From: Aldehydirespirator sp965221185
GTDB taxonomy: Bacteria > Actinomycetota > Acidimicrobiia > Acidimicrobiales > Aldehydirespiratoraceae
Assembly (NCBI GenBank): GCA_965221185.1
Contig: OZ244866.1
Coordinates: 186,001 to 250,000 of the forward strand
Direction: 5' to 3'
DNA length: 64,000 nt
Shown here: positions 1 through 8,421 of the stretch, piece after piece
Numbering within the stretch: position 1 is the first letter of the stretch
Layout: each line of letters starts with the position of its first letter
Program-made: the position numbers and the translations under genes
The notes under the pieces: generated by a model
What the model was told of the DNA's origin: nothing
Databases searched by the model: none
What the model saw: only the letters and a program-made list of their open reading frames with translations

Positions 1-16
1 CATACAAACCGCAGCC

Positions 17-102
17 CCAGCCCCGCACACCTGAACCGTGCTGTTGGTCGCCTGGCTGTGGGCGGTCAGGTAGGCGTCCAGCCCCGCACACCTGAACCAT
101 GC
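17..102. CRISPR. two spaced direct repeats, possible tail of a CRISPR array
   Basis: A 25-bp sequence starting CCAGCCCCGCACACCTGAAC occurs at 17-41 and again at 78-102 with one mismatch near its right end. The period is 61 bp and the 36-bp intervening sequence is unrelated. A 61-bp period matches type I-E arrays (about 29-bp repeat plus 32-bp spacer), and a decayed last repeat is common at the leader-distal end. No third copy follows, so an array would extend left of the window. Against this, the repeat lacks the usual internal palindrome and no cas gene is present. It could be an ordinary short duplication. Confidence 0.4.
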
Positions 103-186
103 CGGTGCGACGGCTTCGCCCCGGGGTCTCGACGTGGGCGCCGACCGAGGGCGTTGACGCGGCTCATGACCTCGCTGTGGTCGCTG

Positions 187-1869
187 TCAGCAGACGGTGA
201 TGGTCTCGGCGATGGGGGAGAGGGCTGCGAGGTCGCAGAAGGTGGGCTTGGAGACGAACCAGCGACCGTCGATCAGCGCCGCTTCGCCCTCTCGGCCGTC
301 GAAGATGACTTGGTCGTTGAGAATGATCGAATAGACGACCCGGGCGGTGGTGGCCGACGTGCGGGAGATCGCATCGACCCGGGCGCGGACGGCCGCTCCA
401 AGCTCACCGACCGCTTCGAACATCCGGCGGGCTGCGTCCCGCATGCCTTCGAATTCCTCGACCTGGTCGATCCGCAACTCGATGTCGGGGATCGATCCGT
501 CCAAGTGGGTCTCGAACGCGGCGGTGATGGCCTGGGCCGTGACCTCGTCGACCGGCTGATCGTCGGTAGGCCCGCGCTCATCGGGAGCCTCGGGCAGCGC
601 GGCGGCAGCCGCGTCGGTCCCCTCGGTCCGGGCGGCGTCGCACACCAGTGTCAGGGCGACGCCGGTGTGGTCCGACGGGAAGGCGAGGTCTCCGGCCGCG
701 GGCTCGGCGTTGAACAGACCGGTACCCTCGCCCACCCTGCAGTCCCGGTCCGGAGTCGAGTACAGCAGGTAGTCGATGCGGCTGCTCTGGCGGCTCGACG
801 GATCGGACATATCGGCCAGAGACGTGTCCTCCCGACCGGCCGTGCAGCCCGACCCGCTGGACTGATCGCATTCGCTGTGGCCCGCGGCCAGGTGCGAGTC
901 GACGAACCCGGCCTCGCTGAACACCGCCAGAGCGGGACTGCCCGCCGAGTCGTTCAAGTCGCCGCCGACCACGGTCACGCCTGCGCCGAGGGCGACCCCC
1001 TCGGCGAACTGGAGGACCTGGCGGGCCTGGCAGGCGCGCAATCTGCCCTCGGCGTCGCATGGGGGAGGGCACAGCCCCGGGCTGCATGCCCGGTCGTCGC
1101 CGGCGGAGGCCAGATGGGTGGTCAGGAAATCGACCACCCCGACCGGCGACATGACCCGGACGAGGTACGCGGACCGGAATCGGTCGGCCAGCACCCGTCT
1201 CTGGGAGCCGATCACCTCCAGCGTGGTCAGCACCACTTCCCGGTCGAGTCCGGGATCGTTGTCCCAGACGACCTCATAGCCGCAGGCGCCGGCTTCGGCG
1301 GAAACCAGGCTCACGATCCGCTCGTTGGCCTCCTGGATCGACACAAGCTCAGGGCACCCGACCTGGGCGAGCTGTGCCATGAACAGCGACACCCGCTCGC
1401 TCACCCGGCAGGAGTCGCTGTCCGCGGCGCACCCCACCCCGTGCAGGATGTTCTGGCTGACGAGTCGCACGGAGGCAACTTCCTGTACTGGAGCCCCAAG
1501 CTCCTCCTCGGCTGGCTCCTCGGCGGGCGGTTCCTCGGGCTCAGGCTCCCCGGGCTCAGGCTCCTCAGCGTCCAGTTCCTCGACGTCGGGCTCCGAAACG
1601 GCTGGCTCTTCGGACGCGCCGTCAGCCGAGTCTTCGATGCCTGACGGTTCCTCATCGTCGGCGTCTTCGGCGGCCTGCTCGCTGCTCTCATCGACAACCG
1701 GCGACCCGGGCTCGACAGGAGCCTCATCAGCCGGCGGCGGAGGCTCGCCCGCAGACCCGTCCGACCCGCAGGCCGACGCGACGAGGACCAGGACAGCCAC
1801 CACAGCCGCGAGCCGGACGTCGGATCGCCACCTGCGTGCACCGAGACGGGTCGGGCCGAGAGCGGACAC
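187..1869 (-). CDS. endonuclease/exonuclease/phosphatase-fold lipoprotein with C-terminal MTB12-like domain
   Basis: A predicted exported lipoprotein of 560 residues from a GTG start. The N-terminal hydrophobic segment ends in the lipobox-like VASAC, with Cys at about residue 34. A linker of about 95 residues very rich in Pro and Glu follows. The phosphodiesterase domain spans about 133-410 and carries the family motifs SQN, QEAN, TTH, GGDLND, IDYLL and SDH, so the catalytic set looks complete. The last 110 residues end in a GRWFVSKPTFC-like segment resembling the MTB12-type domain of mycobacterial lipoproteins. Substrate is unknown; nucleic acid, phospholipid or phosphoinositide hydrolysis are all possible. 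GTG at 1905 is an alternative start. Twelve further Cys residues in the enzyme part suggest disulfides. Confidence 0.8.
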   Translation of the reverse strand: MSALGPTRLGARRWRSDVRLAAVVAVLVLVASACGSDGSAGEPPPPADEAPVEPGSPVVDESSEQAAEDADDEEPSGIEDSADGASEEPAVSEPDVEELDAEEPEPGEPEPEEPPAEEPAEEELGAPVQEVASVRLVSQNILHGVGCAADSDSCRVSERVSLFMAQLAQVGCPELVSIQEANERIVSLVSAEAGACGYEVVWDNDPGLDREVVLTTLEVIGSQRRVLADRFRSAYLVRVMSPVGVVDFLTTHLASAGDDRACSPGLCPPPCDAEGRLRACQARQVLQFAEGVALGAGVTVVGGDLNDSAGSPALAVFSEAGFVDSHLAAGHSECDQSSGSGCTAGREDTSLADMSDPSSRQSSRIDYLLYSTPDRDCRVGEGTGLFNAEPAAGDLAFPSDHTGVALTLVCDAARTEGTDAAAAALPEAPDERGPTDDQPVDEVTAQAITAAFETHLDGSIPDIELRIDQVEEFEGMRDAARRMFEAVGELGAAVRARVDAISRTSATTARVVYSIILNDQVIFDGREGEAALIDGRWFVSKPTFCDLAALSPIAETITVC

Positions 1870-1970
1870 CGACGGGCCCGAGCCACCACCTGCAGCGACA
1901 GCCACCGGGAGTAATCGTAGAACCTGGAGTCGCAGCGGACGCTGGTCAGCGCAGTGTCGGGCTACGTGGG

Positions 1971-2285
1971 CTAGCTCGCTTCGGGCCGCCGACCGCGAGA
2001 GGCGACTACGGCCGGCGCCAGCTCGGCCGGGGTGGCGCTGTGCATGATCACGCTGCCACAGCCCAAGTCGAGCTGGTACTGCACCGCCTGGGCGCACTGC
2101 TGGGGTGTGCCGGTGGCGCTGGGGGCGAGCCATTCGGACGGGATCACCTCGACGATCTGCTCCAACTCCTCGACGCTGGCCCCGACGTTGATGGCGCCTC
2201 GATGCGTCGCCACCGCCGGACGGTCCCGGAAGCGCTGTAGCGCGGCACCGCCGTCTCGCCTCCAGGGTGATGGGGCCGACCGATG
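1971..2285 (-). pseudogene. C-terminal remnant of an LLM-class F420-dependent oxidoreductase
   Basis: About 100 open codons resemble only the C-terminus of F420-dependent luciferase-like oxidoreductases. The recognisable parts are a RFRDRPAV-like segment, the EWLAPSATGTPQQCA segment and the final PAELAPAV stretch. Upstream in the same frame a TAG lies at about 2286-2288, and the catalytic barrel, normally about 250 more residues, is absent. The yibE-like gene starts divergently about 100 bp beyond. A GTG at 2213 could start an 80-residue product, but a remnant left by deletion is more likely. Family assignment is from memory of the C-terminal motif only. Confidence 0.5.
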
Positions 2286-2392
2286 CTAACCGGCAACCCG
2301 CACGCCCTGCATTGATCGCCGCGCCGCGCCGCACCGCCCGGGTTGAGCGAACCTCCCCGAGCCCGGCCCGGGCGGCGGCCATAATCGTTGCC

Positions 2393-3784
2393 GTGGGGGG
2401 CCACTCGCATATTCCCCGACCGGGAACGGGCTTCCGCGCCGCCTGGCAGGCATGGCGAAGCGATCGGGCACTCATGGCGGTGCTCGTCTTCGTCGGCGTC
2501 GCCGCGGTGGCCGCGGCCCTCGGTCTGGCGCTGCTGTGGCCCACCGGGGCGGGGCGCGACGCGGCCCGGGAGAATGCCGACGCCATAGGTCTCACGTACC
2601 AGCGCCTGCCCGCGACCGTCACCGAGATAACCGACCGGGTGTGCAGCTACTCGGCACCCGACGACCCGCAGGCGTGCCGGTCCATCACCACCCGCCTCGA
2701 AGAGGGTCCCGACGACGGTGCCGAGGTCGCCCTGCCGGAGTTCAACCTCGAATACGACCGCAGCGCCATACGGATCTCGCCGGGGGACAAGGTCATCCTC
2801 GGCTACGAGGAATCCAACGACTACTACTTCTTCGTCGACCGCGACCGCCGTGCGCCGCTGGTGTGGCTGGCCGTGCTGTTCGCGGTCGTGGTACTGGCGC
2901 TCGGACGCCTGCGTGGCGGGCTGGCGCTGGCGGGGATGGCCGTCACGCTGGTGGTGCTGATCGCCTTCGCCGCGCCCTCGGTGCTCGACGGCAACAACCC
3001 CGTGCTGGTGGCGGTGGTGGCCGCGGCGGTGATCGCGTTCGTGAGCCTCTACCTCACCCACGGCCTCAACCCGCACACCACCGTGGCCCTCGCTGGCACC
3101 CTCGCGTCGCTGGGGCTCACCCTGGGGCTGTCTCGGGTCTTCTTCGGGCTCGCCGAATTCACCGGACTGGCTACCGAGGAGGGCCTGACCCTGCCCCTCA
3201 TCGCCGGTGATATCGATCTGGCCTCGCTGCTGCTGGGAGGGGCCATCATCGGCGCGCTGGGGGCGCTGGACGACGTGACCGTCACCCAGGTGGCAACCGT
3301 CGCCGAATTGCGCTACCGCAGGCCCGATCTGAGTGCGCGCGAACTCATGACGTCGGGCATCAGGGTGGGTCGGGAGCACATTGCCGCCACCGTCAACACC
3401 CTGCTGCTCGCCTACGCCGGTGCGGGCCTGCCACTGCTGCTGCTGTTCGCGGTGTCGGACCAGTCGCTGGCCATGGTGGCCAACTCCGAGCTGATCGCAG
3501 TGGAGATCGTCCGGACGCTGTGCGGCTCGATGGGCCTGGTCGCCGCGGTGCCAGTCACCACTGTGCTGGCCGCCTTGGTTTCTGCCGGTGCAGGCCCGCT
3601 CCTACCAGCCGCCCCGGCCGGCTCCCCGCCGGAACACTCCCATGAGCGCCACCCCGACGAGAACGGCGCCGGCGGGCACGACGCCGGAGGGCACGACGCC
3701 GGCGAGTCAGCCGAAGCGGGGGAACCCGACCCGGCTCCCCGGTGGGAGGACTTCGCTCCCGAAGACGACCAGTCCCATTGGTGA
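2393..3784 (+). CDS. YibE/F family multipass membrane protein
   Basis: A 463-residue integral membrane protein from GTG at 2393, chosen because upstream in-frame sequence looks non-coding. The order is: a TM helix (about 27-48), an extracytoplasmic domain of about 100 residues, then seven or so TM helices between about 160 and 420. The family signature is clear: GALGALDDVTVTQ after LLLGGAIIGA, and an SGIRVGREHIAATVNTL segment. The tail after residue 420 is hydrophilic and His/Gly/Glu-rich. YibE/F proteins are widespread in Gram-positives, but their transport or assembly role is not established. Repeat elements begin 30 bp downstream. Confidence 0.85.
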   Translation: MGGHSHIPRPGTGFRAAWQAWRSDRALMAVLVFVGVAAVAAALGLALLWPTGAGRDAARENADAIGLTYQRLPATVTEITDRVCSYSAPDDPQACRSITTRLEEGPDDGAEVALPEFNLEYDRSAIRISPGDKVILGYEESNDYYFFVDRDRRAPLVWLAVLFAVVVLALGRLRGGLALAGMAVTLVVLIAFAAPSVLDGNNPVLVAVVAAAVIAFVSLYLTHGLNPHTTVALAGTLASLGLTLGLSRVFFGLAEFTGLATEEGLTLPLIAGDIDLASLLLGGAIIGALGALDDVTVTQVATVAELRYRRPDLSARELMTSGIRVGREHIAATVNTLLLAYAGAGLPLLLLFAVSDQSLAMVANSELIAVEIVRTLCGSMGLVAAVPVTTVLAALVSAGAGPLLPAAPAGSPPEHSHERHPDENGAGGHDAGGHDAGESAEAGEPDPAPRWEDFAPEDDQSHW

Positions 3785-3814
3785 ACTCGAAGAGCCGCCT
3801 CCCGGCCCGGCCAA

Positions 3815-3826
3815 GAGGCCGAGCGG
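3815..3826 (+). repeat. GAGGCCGAGCGG gene-boundary 12-mer
   Basis: Exact 12-mer 30 bp after the yibE-like stop codon, followed by GTAGG. It precedes a 49-bp repeat core at 3854 on the same strand. Confidence 0.75.
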
Positions 3827-3853
3827 GTAGGTGAGCGAATGGGGCTCATACGG

Positions 3854-3902
3854 GCGAGGCCGTGGCCCGAGCGGCCCGTGAGCGCAGCGAACAAGAGCGG
3901 GA
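3854..3902 (+). repeat. 49-bp dispersed repeat core, copy 1
   Basis: Begins GCGAGGCCGTGGCCCGAGCG and ends ACAAGAGCGGGA. It is identical over 49 bp to 56261-56309, and in reverse complement to 47895-47943 and 48047-48095. It contains a GGCCG/CGGCC stem of five pairs. It lies in the 331-bp gap between two convergent genes and encodes nothing recognisable. Confidence 0.85.
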
Positions 3903-3997
3903 GACACCACGCCCCAACGCGACCCGGTTGCGCCTACCCTCGCACGTTCTAGGGGCTGCGCGGGCTGGTGACCGTCTCGCGGTGCGGGTGGCTCATT

Positions 3998-4040
3998 ATT
4001 GACGTAGTTGTCCCCATGTGATGTGCACAACTACGTCAAT
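3998..4040. repeat. long palindrome, GACGTAGTTG family, copy 1
   Basis: ATTGACGTAGTTGT (3998-4011) pairs perfectly with ACAACTACGTCAAT (4027-4040) around a 15-base loop. It sits between convergent genes and so could end transcription in both directions, although no U tract follows. A related palindrome with the same GACGTAGTTG arm is at 33618-33654, so it may be a dispersed element rather than a plain terminator. I see nothing else in 3903-4115. Confidence 0.75.
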
Positions 4041-4115
4041 TTGCGGTAGGGCATGTCCTACAGACTCGGCGTCGACAGTGGCGCCCTCAGTTGAAGGGGC
4101 GGTTCGGCGCTGGGG

Positions 4116-4574
4116 TCAGCCCCCGGGCTGCCAGATCATCAAGACGAGCTGCACGATGAACAGGATCGACAGCAGGGCCGAACCCGCCTCCAGGCGCTTG
4201 TCAGTGCCCGCAGACGCAGCCCCGGCGCCCTGCGCTTTCAGGGCGGGCCTGATCATGCCGTGCAGGATGCCGTTCATCGCCACCCAGATCACGATGGCGG
4301 CGATCACCCAGCCCTCGGTCATCGAGATCGCGTCCTCGGACATCTCGATCAGGGCGATGCCGAGCAATCCGGCCAGGATCAGCGCCGGCCCGTACAGGCG
4401 GCGTGCGTTGGCCGCCATGGCGACCACCAGTTGCTGTTGCCCGGCGCCGTCCGCCGTGCGCATCTGCTTGCGCAAGAGGGGATGGACGAACACTGGAGCC
4501 AGAGCCACCAGGACGGTGAGCACATGGAGCAGTTCGACGATGTTGTATGCCGTGGTTCCGGCAGCAAGGACCAT
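4116..4574 (-). CDS. small four-helix membrane protein, DUF2269-like
   Basis: 152 residues, almost entirely four hydrophobic helices at about 8-30, 58-77, 86-108 and 130-148, separated by short charged loops. The first helix contains LLHVLTVLVALAP, which resembles the His-bearing first helix of DUF2269-type proteins. That assignment is tentative and no catalytic motif is visible. It is transcribed away from the menaquinone operon, whose first gene starts 64 bp to the right, so the two may share a divergent promoter region. Confidence 0.6.
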   Translation of the reverse strand: MVLAAGTTAYNIVELLHVLTVLVALAPVFVHPLLRKQMRTADGAGQQQLVVAMAANARRLYGPALILAGLLGIALIEMSEDAISMTEGWVIAAIVIWVAMNGILHGMIRPALKAQGAGAASAGTDKRLEAGSALLSILFIVQLVLMIWQPGG

Positions 4575-4637
4575 GCGCGGACTCTAGCCGGGGCGCGGCC
4601 CGATCAACGGAGCGCTGAATAATCCGCCCGAATCGGC

Positions 4638-6554
4638 ATGGCGCCGCCGACTCCTAGCATGGTGGGCGTGCCGGACAGTGCCGCGGCCGATGCCCCCCAT
4701 GCCGGTCTTGTTCTCGACCGGGCCGGACTGGCCGAGCGGGCCGGCGTCCCCTCCTTCGTCGTCGATCTAGTGATCGACGCCGGATTGCTCACGCCTCTGG
4801 ACAACGGCTCCGACGACGAGCGTTTCGGGTCCGACGACGTCGAGATGCTGGTCGCGGCCCGCACCCTCGTAGGTGAGGGAGTCGCAGTAGAGGAGTTGGC
4901 CGCGCTCGCCATGCGCCACGCCACCAATGTGGAGAACCTGATCGAGGACGCGATCGACTTGGTCAAGCGCCACTTCGACCGGGAGGGCCGCGACAAGGCT
5001 GCGCTGGTGGCCAGCGTCAACCGGCTTGTCCCGGTGGCCACGAAGCTCGTAGTCGGTCACTTCGAGAAGACGCTTTGGGCCAGGGCGATGGCCCGCATCG
5101 GAGACGACCCCGCCCCAGCAGTCGGAGCCATCGTCGTCAAAGCCCGGCGCGCCGATGGGCGCGTCGATCCCCTCGCCGCCTACGCTGCGGCCGGAGCCGA
5201 CCAGCATCGCAGCGTCTGGCTGCGCCCCGATGCCGGCATGGGACTGGCCGCCATCGGGGTGGTCGAGACCATCAGGCCGGTCGGCAGCGATCGCTTCTCG
5301 GCCGCGTCGGCTGCTCGGGCGGTTCTCGCAGCCCGGATCCGGCGCGACGCGACTCCCGATGCGCCCGCGCCAGTGCTAGTGGGCGGTTTCTCGTTCAGGC
5401 CCGACCTCGGCCGCCCTGACGGCTCCGGCTCGTCTGATGGTGCCGTGGCCAATGCCGCTGGCTCATGCACGCCTGGCGAAGAAGGCGACCAGGTCCGTCA
5501 TCGAGGCCCGTGCTGGGATGGCTTCGGGGACTGTTGGCTGGTGCTGCCCGAGCTGGCCGTGATCGACAGACCCGACGGCACCTGGGTGCTGGCCGCCACC
5601 CGCGTCGGACCCGACGGCGACGAGGCTGCCGCCGAGGCCGAGCTCGAGCGGCGGTTGGAGGCCTTCGGGTCCGGGTTGCCCGCCGTCCCAGTCGCTGACG
5701 CGGTCGCCGCCGCAGTGGCCAATGGTGACGGCGGCTGCGACCGGGACGCCGAATACCTGGCTCTCGTGGCTTCCGCGGTGGGCGCGATCGGGCAAGGCGA
5801 GCTTCAGAAGGTCGTTCTGGCCCGCACCCTCGCCCTCGACGGCGAGCTGGACGCTGTCAAAGTGCTGGACCGGCTGCGACGCCGCAATCCCGCTTGTGCA
5901 ACCTTCGCGTTCACTTCGGGTCCGGCCACGTTCCTGGGGGCCACCCCCGAGGAGCTGGTCACGCTCGATGGCCCCCGGCTGCATACCGTCGCTCTCGCCG
6001 GCACCGCGCCCCGCGGCGACAGCGCCGAGGCCGACGAGCGTCTCGCGGCCGGGCTGCTTGGCTCGGCCAAGAACCGCTCAGAGCACCGCTTCGTCGTGGA
6101 CGGGATCACCGAGGCGCTGACCGGTCTGGGACTCGTAGACCCTGCCCCCGCCGAGCCCGGGCTCATGCGCCTCAACCGCCTGCAACACCTGCGCACGCCG
6201 ATCACCGCCCAGGTGCAGCGCCGGCGCACCGGAGCGAGCGACATGGACGTGCTGCGAGCCGCGGGCGTGCTGCACCCCACCGCAGCCGTCGGCGGAGCCC
6301 CCACGGGCGCCGCGCTCGAATTCATAGCCGGCCATGAGGGCTTCGACCGGGGCTGGTACGCGGCTCCGGTGGGATGGTGCGACCTCGACGGCAACGGCGA
6401 GCTGGGCGTTGCGCTGCGCTGCGCCCTGACCGGGCCCGGCGGCACGCACCTGTTCGCGGGCGCCGGCATCGTCGTCGACTCCGACCCCGACGACGAGCTC
6501 GAGGAGACCGCGATGAAGCTCCGGGCCCTCCTGGACGTAATCGACGAGCGCTGA
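4638..6554 (+). CDS. menF: isochorismate synthase with fused N-terminal MerR-like regulator
   Basis: Converts chorismate to isochorismate, the first step of menaquinone synthesis. Residues 162-638 form the chorismate-binding enzyme: LQKVVLAR holds the probable general base Lys391, followed by GATPEELV, HPTAAVGGAPTG and a GWYAAPVGW segment. Residues 25-155 look like a whole MerR-type regulator: an LAERAGVPSF helix-turn-helix, a GLL wing, a helical effector region and a terminal segment with HFEKTLWARA. At 638 residues it is about 200 longer than usual. Residues 262-292 are a low-complexity insertion. ATG at 4659 is an alternative start. It heads the men operon, with menD 61 bp downstream. Confidence 0.85.
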   Translation: MAPPTPSMVGVPDSAAADAPHAGLVLDRAGLAERAGVPSFVVDLVIDAGLLTPLDNGSDDERFGSDDVEMLVAARTLVGEGVAVEELAALAMRHATNVENLIEDAIDLVKRHFDREGRDKAALVASVNRLVPVATKLVVGHFEKTLWARAMARIGDDPAPAVGAIVVKARRADGRVDPLAAYAAAGADQHRSVWLRPDAGMGLAAIGVVETIRPVGSDRFSAASAARAVLAARIRRDATPDAPAPVLVGGFSFRPDLGRPDGSGSSDGAVANAAGSCTPGEEGDQVRHRGPCWDGFGDCWLVLPELAVIDRPDGTWVLAATRVGPDGDEAAAEAELERRLEAFGSGLPAVPVADAVAAAVANGDGGCDRDAEYLALVASAVGAIGQGELQKVVLARTLALDGELDAVKVLDRLRRRNPACATFAFTSGPATFLGATPEELVTLDGPRLHTVALAGTAPRGDSAEADERLAAGLLGSAKNRSEHRFVVDGITEALTGLGLVDPAPAEPGLMRLNRLQHLRTPITAQVQRRRTGASDMDVLRAAGVLHPTAAVGGAPTGAALEFIAGHEGFDRGWYAAPVGWCDLDGNGELGVALRCALTGPGGTHLFAGAGIVVDSDPDDELEETAMKLRALLDVIDER

Positions 6555-6615
6555 TCCGTGCCGGCCGCCACCGAATCCGCGGCCCAGCCATGACTGTCGC
6601 TCGCGCCCACTGATC

Positions 6616-8421
6616 GTGATCGAACCTGCTTACGACGTCGTCGCGGCCTTCGCGGCCCGGCTGGCGGCGCTGGGAGTTACCGAGGCCGTGATCAGCCCGG
6701 GCTCGCGCTCCACTCCGCTGACCCTGTGCTTCCACGCCCAGCCCCGGATCAGCGCCTGGATCCAGCTCGACGAGCGCTCGGCCGGGTTCTTCGCCCTTGG
6801 CCTGGGCCGGGCCACCGGCCGGCCGGCCGTGCTCGTGTGCACCTCGGGCACCGCGGCGGCCAACTACCTCCCCGCGGTGGTGGAGGCGTCCCATGCAGGC
6901 ATCGGAATGATCGTGTGCACCGCCGATCGCCCGCCCGAGCTCAGAGGCTGGGGCTCGCCCCAAACCATTGACCAGGTGGGCCTCTTCGGAACGGCCGTTC
7001 GCTGGAGCATCGACCTCCCAGTGCCCGACGAGGCCGGTCCCGACGCCGCGATCGGATGGGCCGAGACTGCCGTTGAGCTGGCCTCGGCCTCCAACCCCGG
7101 ACCGGTCCATCTGAACTGGCCGCTGCGCGAGCCGCTGGAACCAGCGTCGGCGGTTCCGGCACCGGCGATGTCGACCTCCGCCGTCAGGGCGGGACGCAGT
7201 GACGACGACGGCCGGGAGCTGGCGCCGGAGTTGGCCGACCTGGCCAAGATCGTCGGCGAGCACGAGCGGGGAGTGGTGGTGGCCGGGCCGTGGCCGGGCG
7301 GGGGACTGGACCGGGAGCTGCGCTGGGGTGCCCAGGCGAGACGCTTCGCGGCCTGGGCCGGCTGGCCCGTCCTCGGCGAGCCCATCGCCCATGTCCGGGG
7401 CCGCTCCCACGACGGCAGCAGCGAGGAACGGCCGGCGTGCGTGGTCGCTACCGCCGACCACCTGCTCGCCGACGAGGCTCTCGGACACCAGATGCGGCCC
7501 GATGCGGCCGTTCTCGTGGGCCGGACGGTGACCACCAAGCCGGTCCGGCTCTGGCTGGAGCGCACCCGCCCCCGCCATGTCGTGCTCATCGACCCCGAGG
7601 AACGCTGGGAGCGGGCCGTGTTCCGGCTCACCGGTCATGTGCCCGCTTCTGTCGAGGCGCTGGGTTCGATCACCGCCGCGCCTGCCCCGCCCGGTCGCAA
7701 CGCTGTCGGCGGATGGCTCGATGCCTGGGTGAAGCTCGACGCGGCCGCCCGGGAAGCCATCGACGCCGCCGTCGATGACGGCCCCCTGCTGTCAGCTCGA
7801 GCCGCGCGTGTGCTCGTCGGCGCCCTGCCCGAGGACGCCGTGCTGGTCGCCACGAACTCGATGCCCGTGAGGGATCTCGACGCCTTCGTGTCCGACACCG
7901 GATCGCTCGCCTGCTGCGCCAACCGGGGTGCGGCCGGCATCGACGGCTCCGCGTCCACCGCGTTGGGCATCGCCGCGGCCGACCCGTCCAGGACCGTGGC
8001 CCTCTACACCGGCGACCTCGCCCTTCTTCACGATCTGAGCGGCCTCGCCGCCGCAGCCCGCCTCGGACTGCACCTGATAGTGGTGTGCGTGGACAACGAC
8101 GGCGGTGAGATCTTCTCGCTTCTGCCGGTGGCCGATCGGGTTCCGGCCGACGACTTCGAGCGACTGTTCCGCACCCCCCACGGCCTTGACCTTTGCGGAC
8201 TCGACGGGTTCGGCGGCATCCGGGCCCGGCGCGTGGCCAATGCCGATGAGTTGCAGGAGGCAGTCCGCACCGCAGCCGCGGCCCGCAGCCCAGGTGTCGA
8301 CCTGCTAGTCATCGAAGTGCCGAGAGACGACGACGTGGCCCAACGCAGGTCCCTGACCGCGGCCGCCCAGCAGGCCGCCCGCCAAGTGTTGGCCCGCGGC
8401 CGGGACAACCGTGGCGTCTGA
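6616..8421 (+). CDS. menD: 2-succinyl-5-enolpyruvyl-6-hydroxy-3-cyclohexene-1-carboxylate synthase
   Basis: Thiamin-diphosphate enzyme that joins isochorismate and 2-oxoglutarate (with decarboxylation) to give SEPHCHC in the cytoplasm. The protein is 601 residues from GTG, a normal length. Visible features are the N-terminal SPGSRSTPLTL motif, CTSGTAAANYLPAV, ADRPPELRGWGSPQTIDQ and the C-terminal cofactor segment running GDLALLHDLSGL to VDNDGGEIFSLLP. The last 11 bases overlap the next gene, which argues for translational coupling with menH. Confidence 0.95.
   Translation: MIEPAYDVVAAFAARLAALGVTEAVISPGSRSTPLTLCFHAQPRISAWIQLDERSAGFFALGLGRATGRPAVLVCTSGTAAANYLPAVVEASHAGIGMIVCTADRPPELRGWGSPQTIDQVGLFGTAVRWSIDLPVPDEAGPDAAIGWAETAVELASASNPGPVHLNWPLREPLEPASAVPAPAMSTSAVRAGRSDDDGRELAPELADLAKIVGEHERGVVVAGPWPGGGLDRELRWGAQARRFAAWAGWPVLGEPIAHVRGRSHDGSSEERPACVVATADHLLADEALGHQMRPDAAVLVGRTVTTKPVRLWLERTRPRHVVLIDPEERWERAVFRLTGHVPASVEALGSITAAPAPPGRNAVGGWLDAWVKLDAAAREAIDAAVDDGPLLSARAARVLVGALPEDAVLVATNSMPVRDLDAFVSDTGSLACCANRGAAGIDGSASTALGIAAADPSRTVALYTGDLALLHDLSGLAAAARLGLHLIVVCVDNDGGEIFSLLPVADRVPADDFERLFRTPHGLDLCGLDGFGGIRARRVANADELQEAVRTAAAARSPGVDLLVIEVPRDDDVAQRRSLTAAAQQAARQVLARGRDNRGV

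Noticed and set aside
1870..2622. An upstream extension of the 187-1869 lipoprotein by about 250 codons
   Set aside because: The extension is Arg/Pro-rich shadow sequence of other genes; the lipoprotein signal starts near 1869.
2144..3379. Long antisense open frame rich in Arg, Gly and His over the yibE-like gene
   Set aside because: Its composition is typical of a shadow frame and the sense strand has a clear YibE/F membrane protein.
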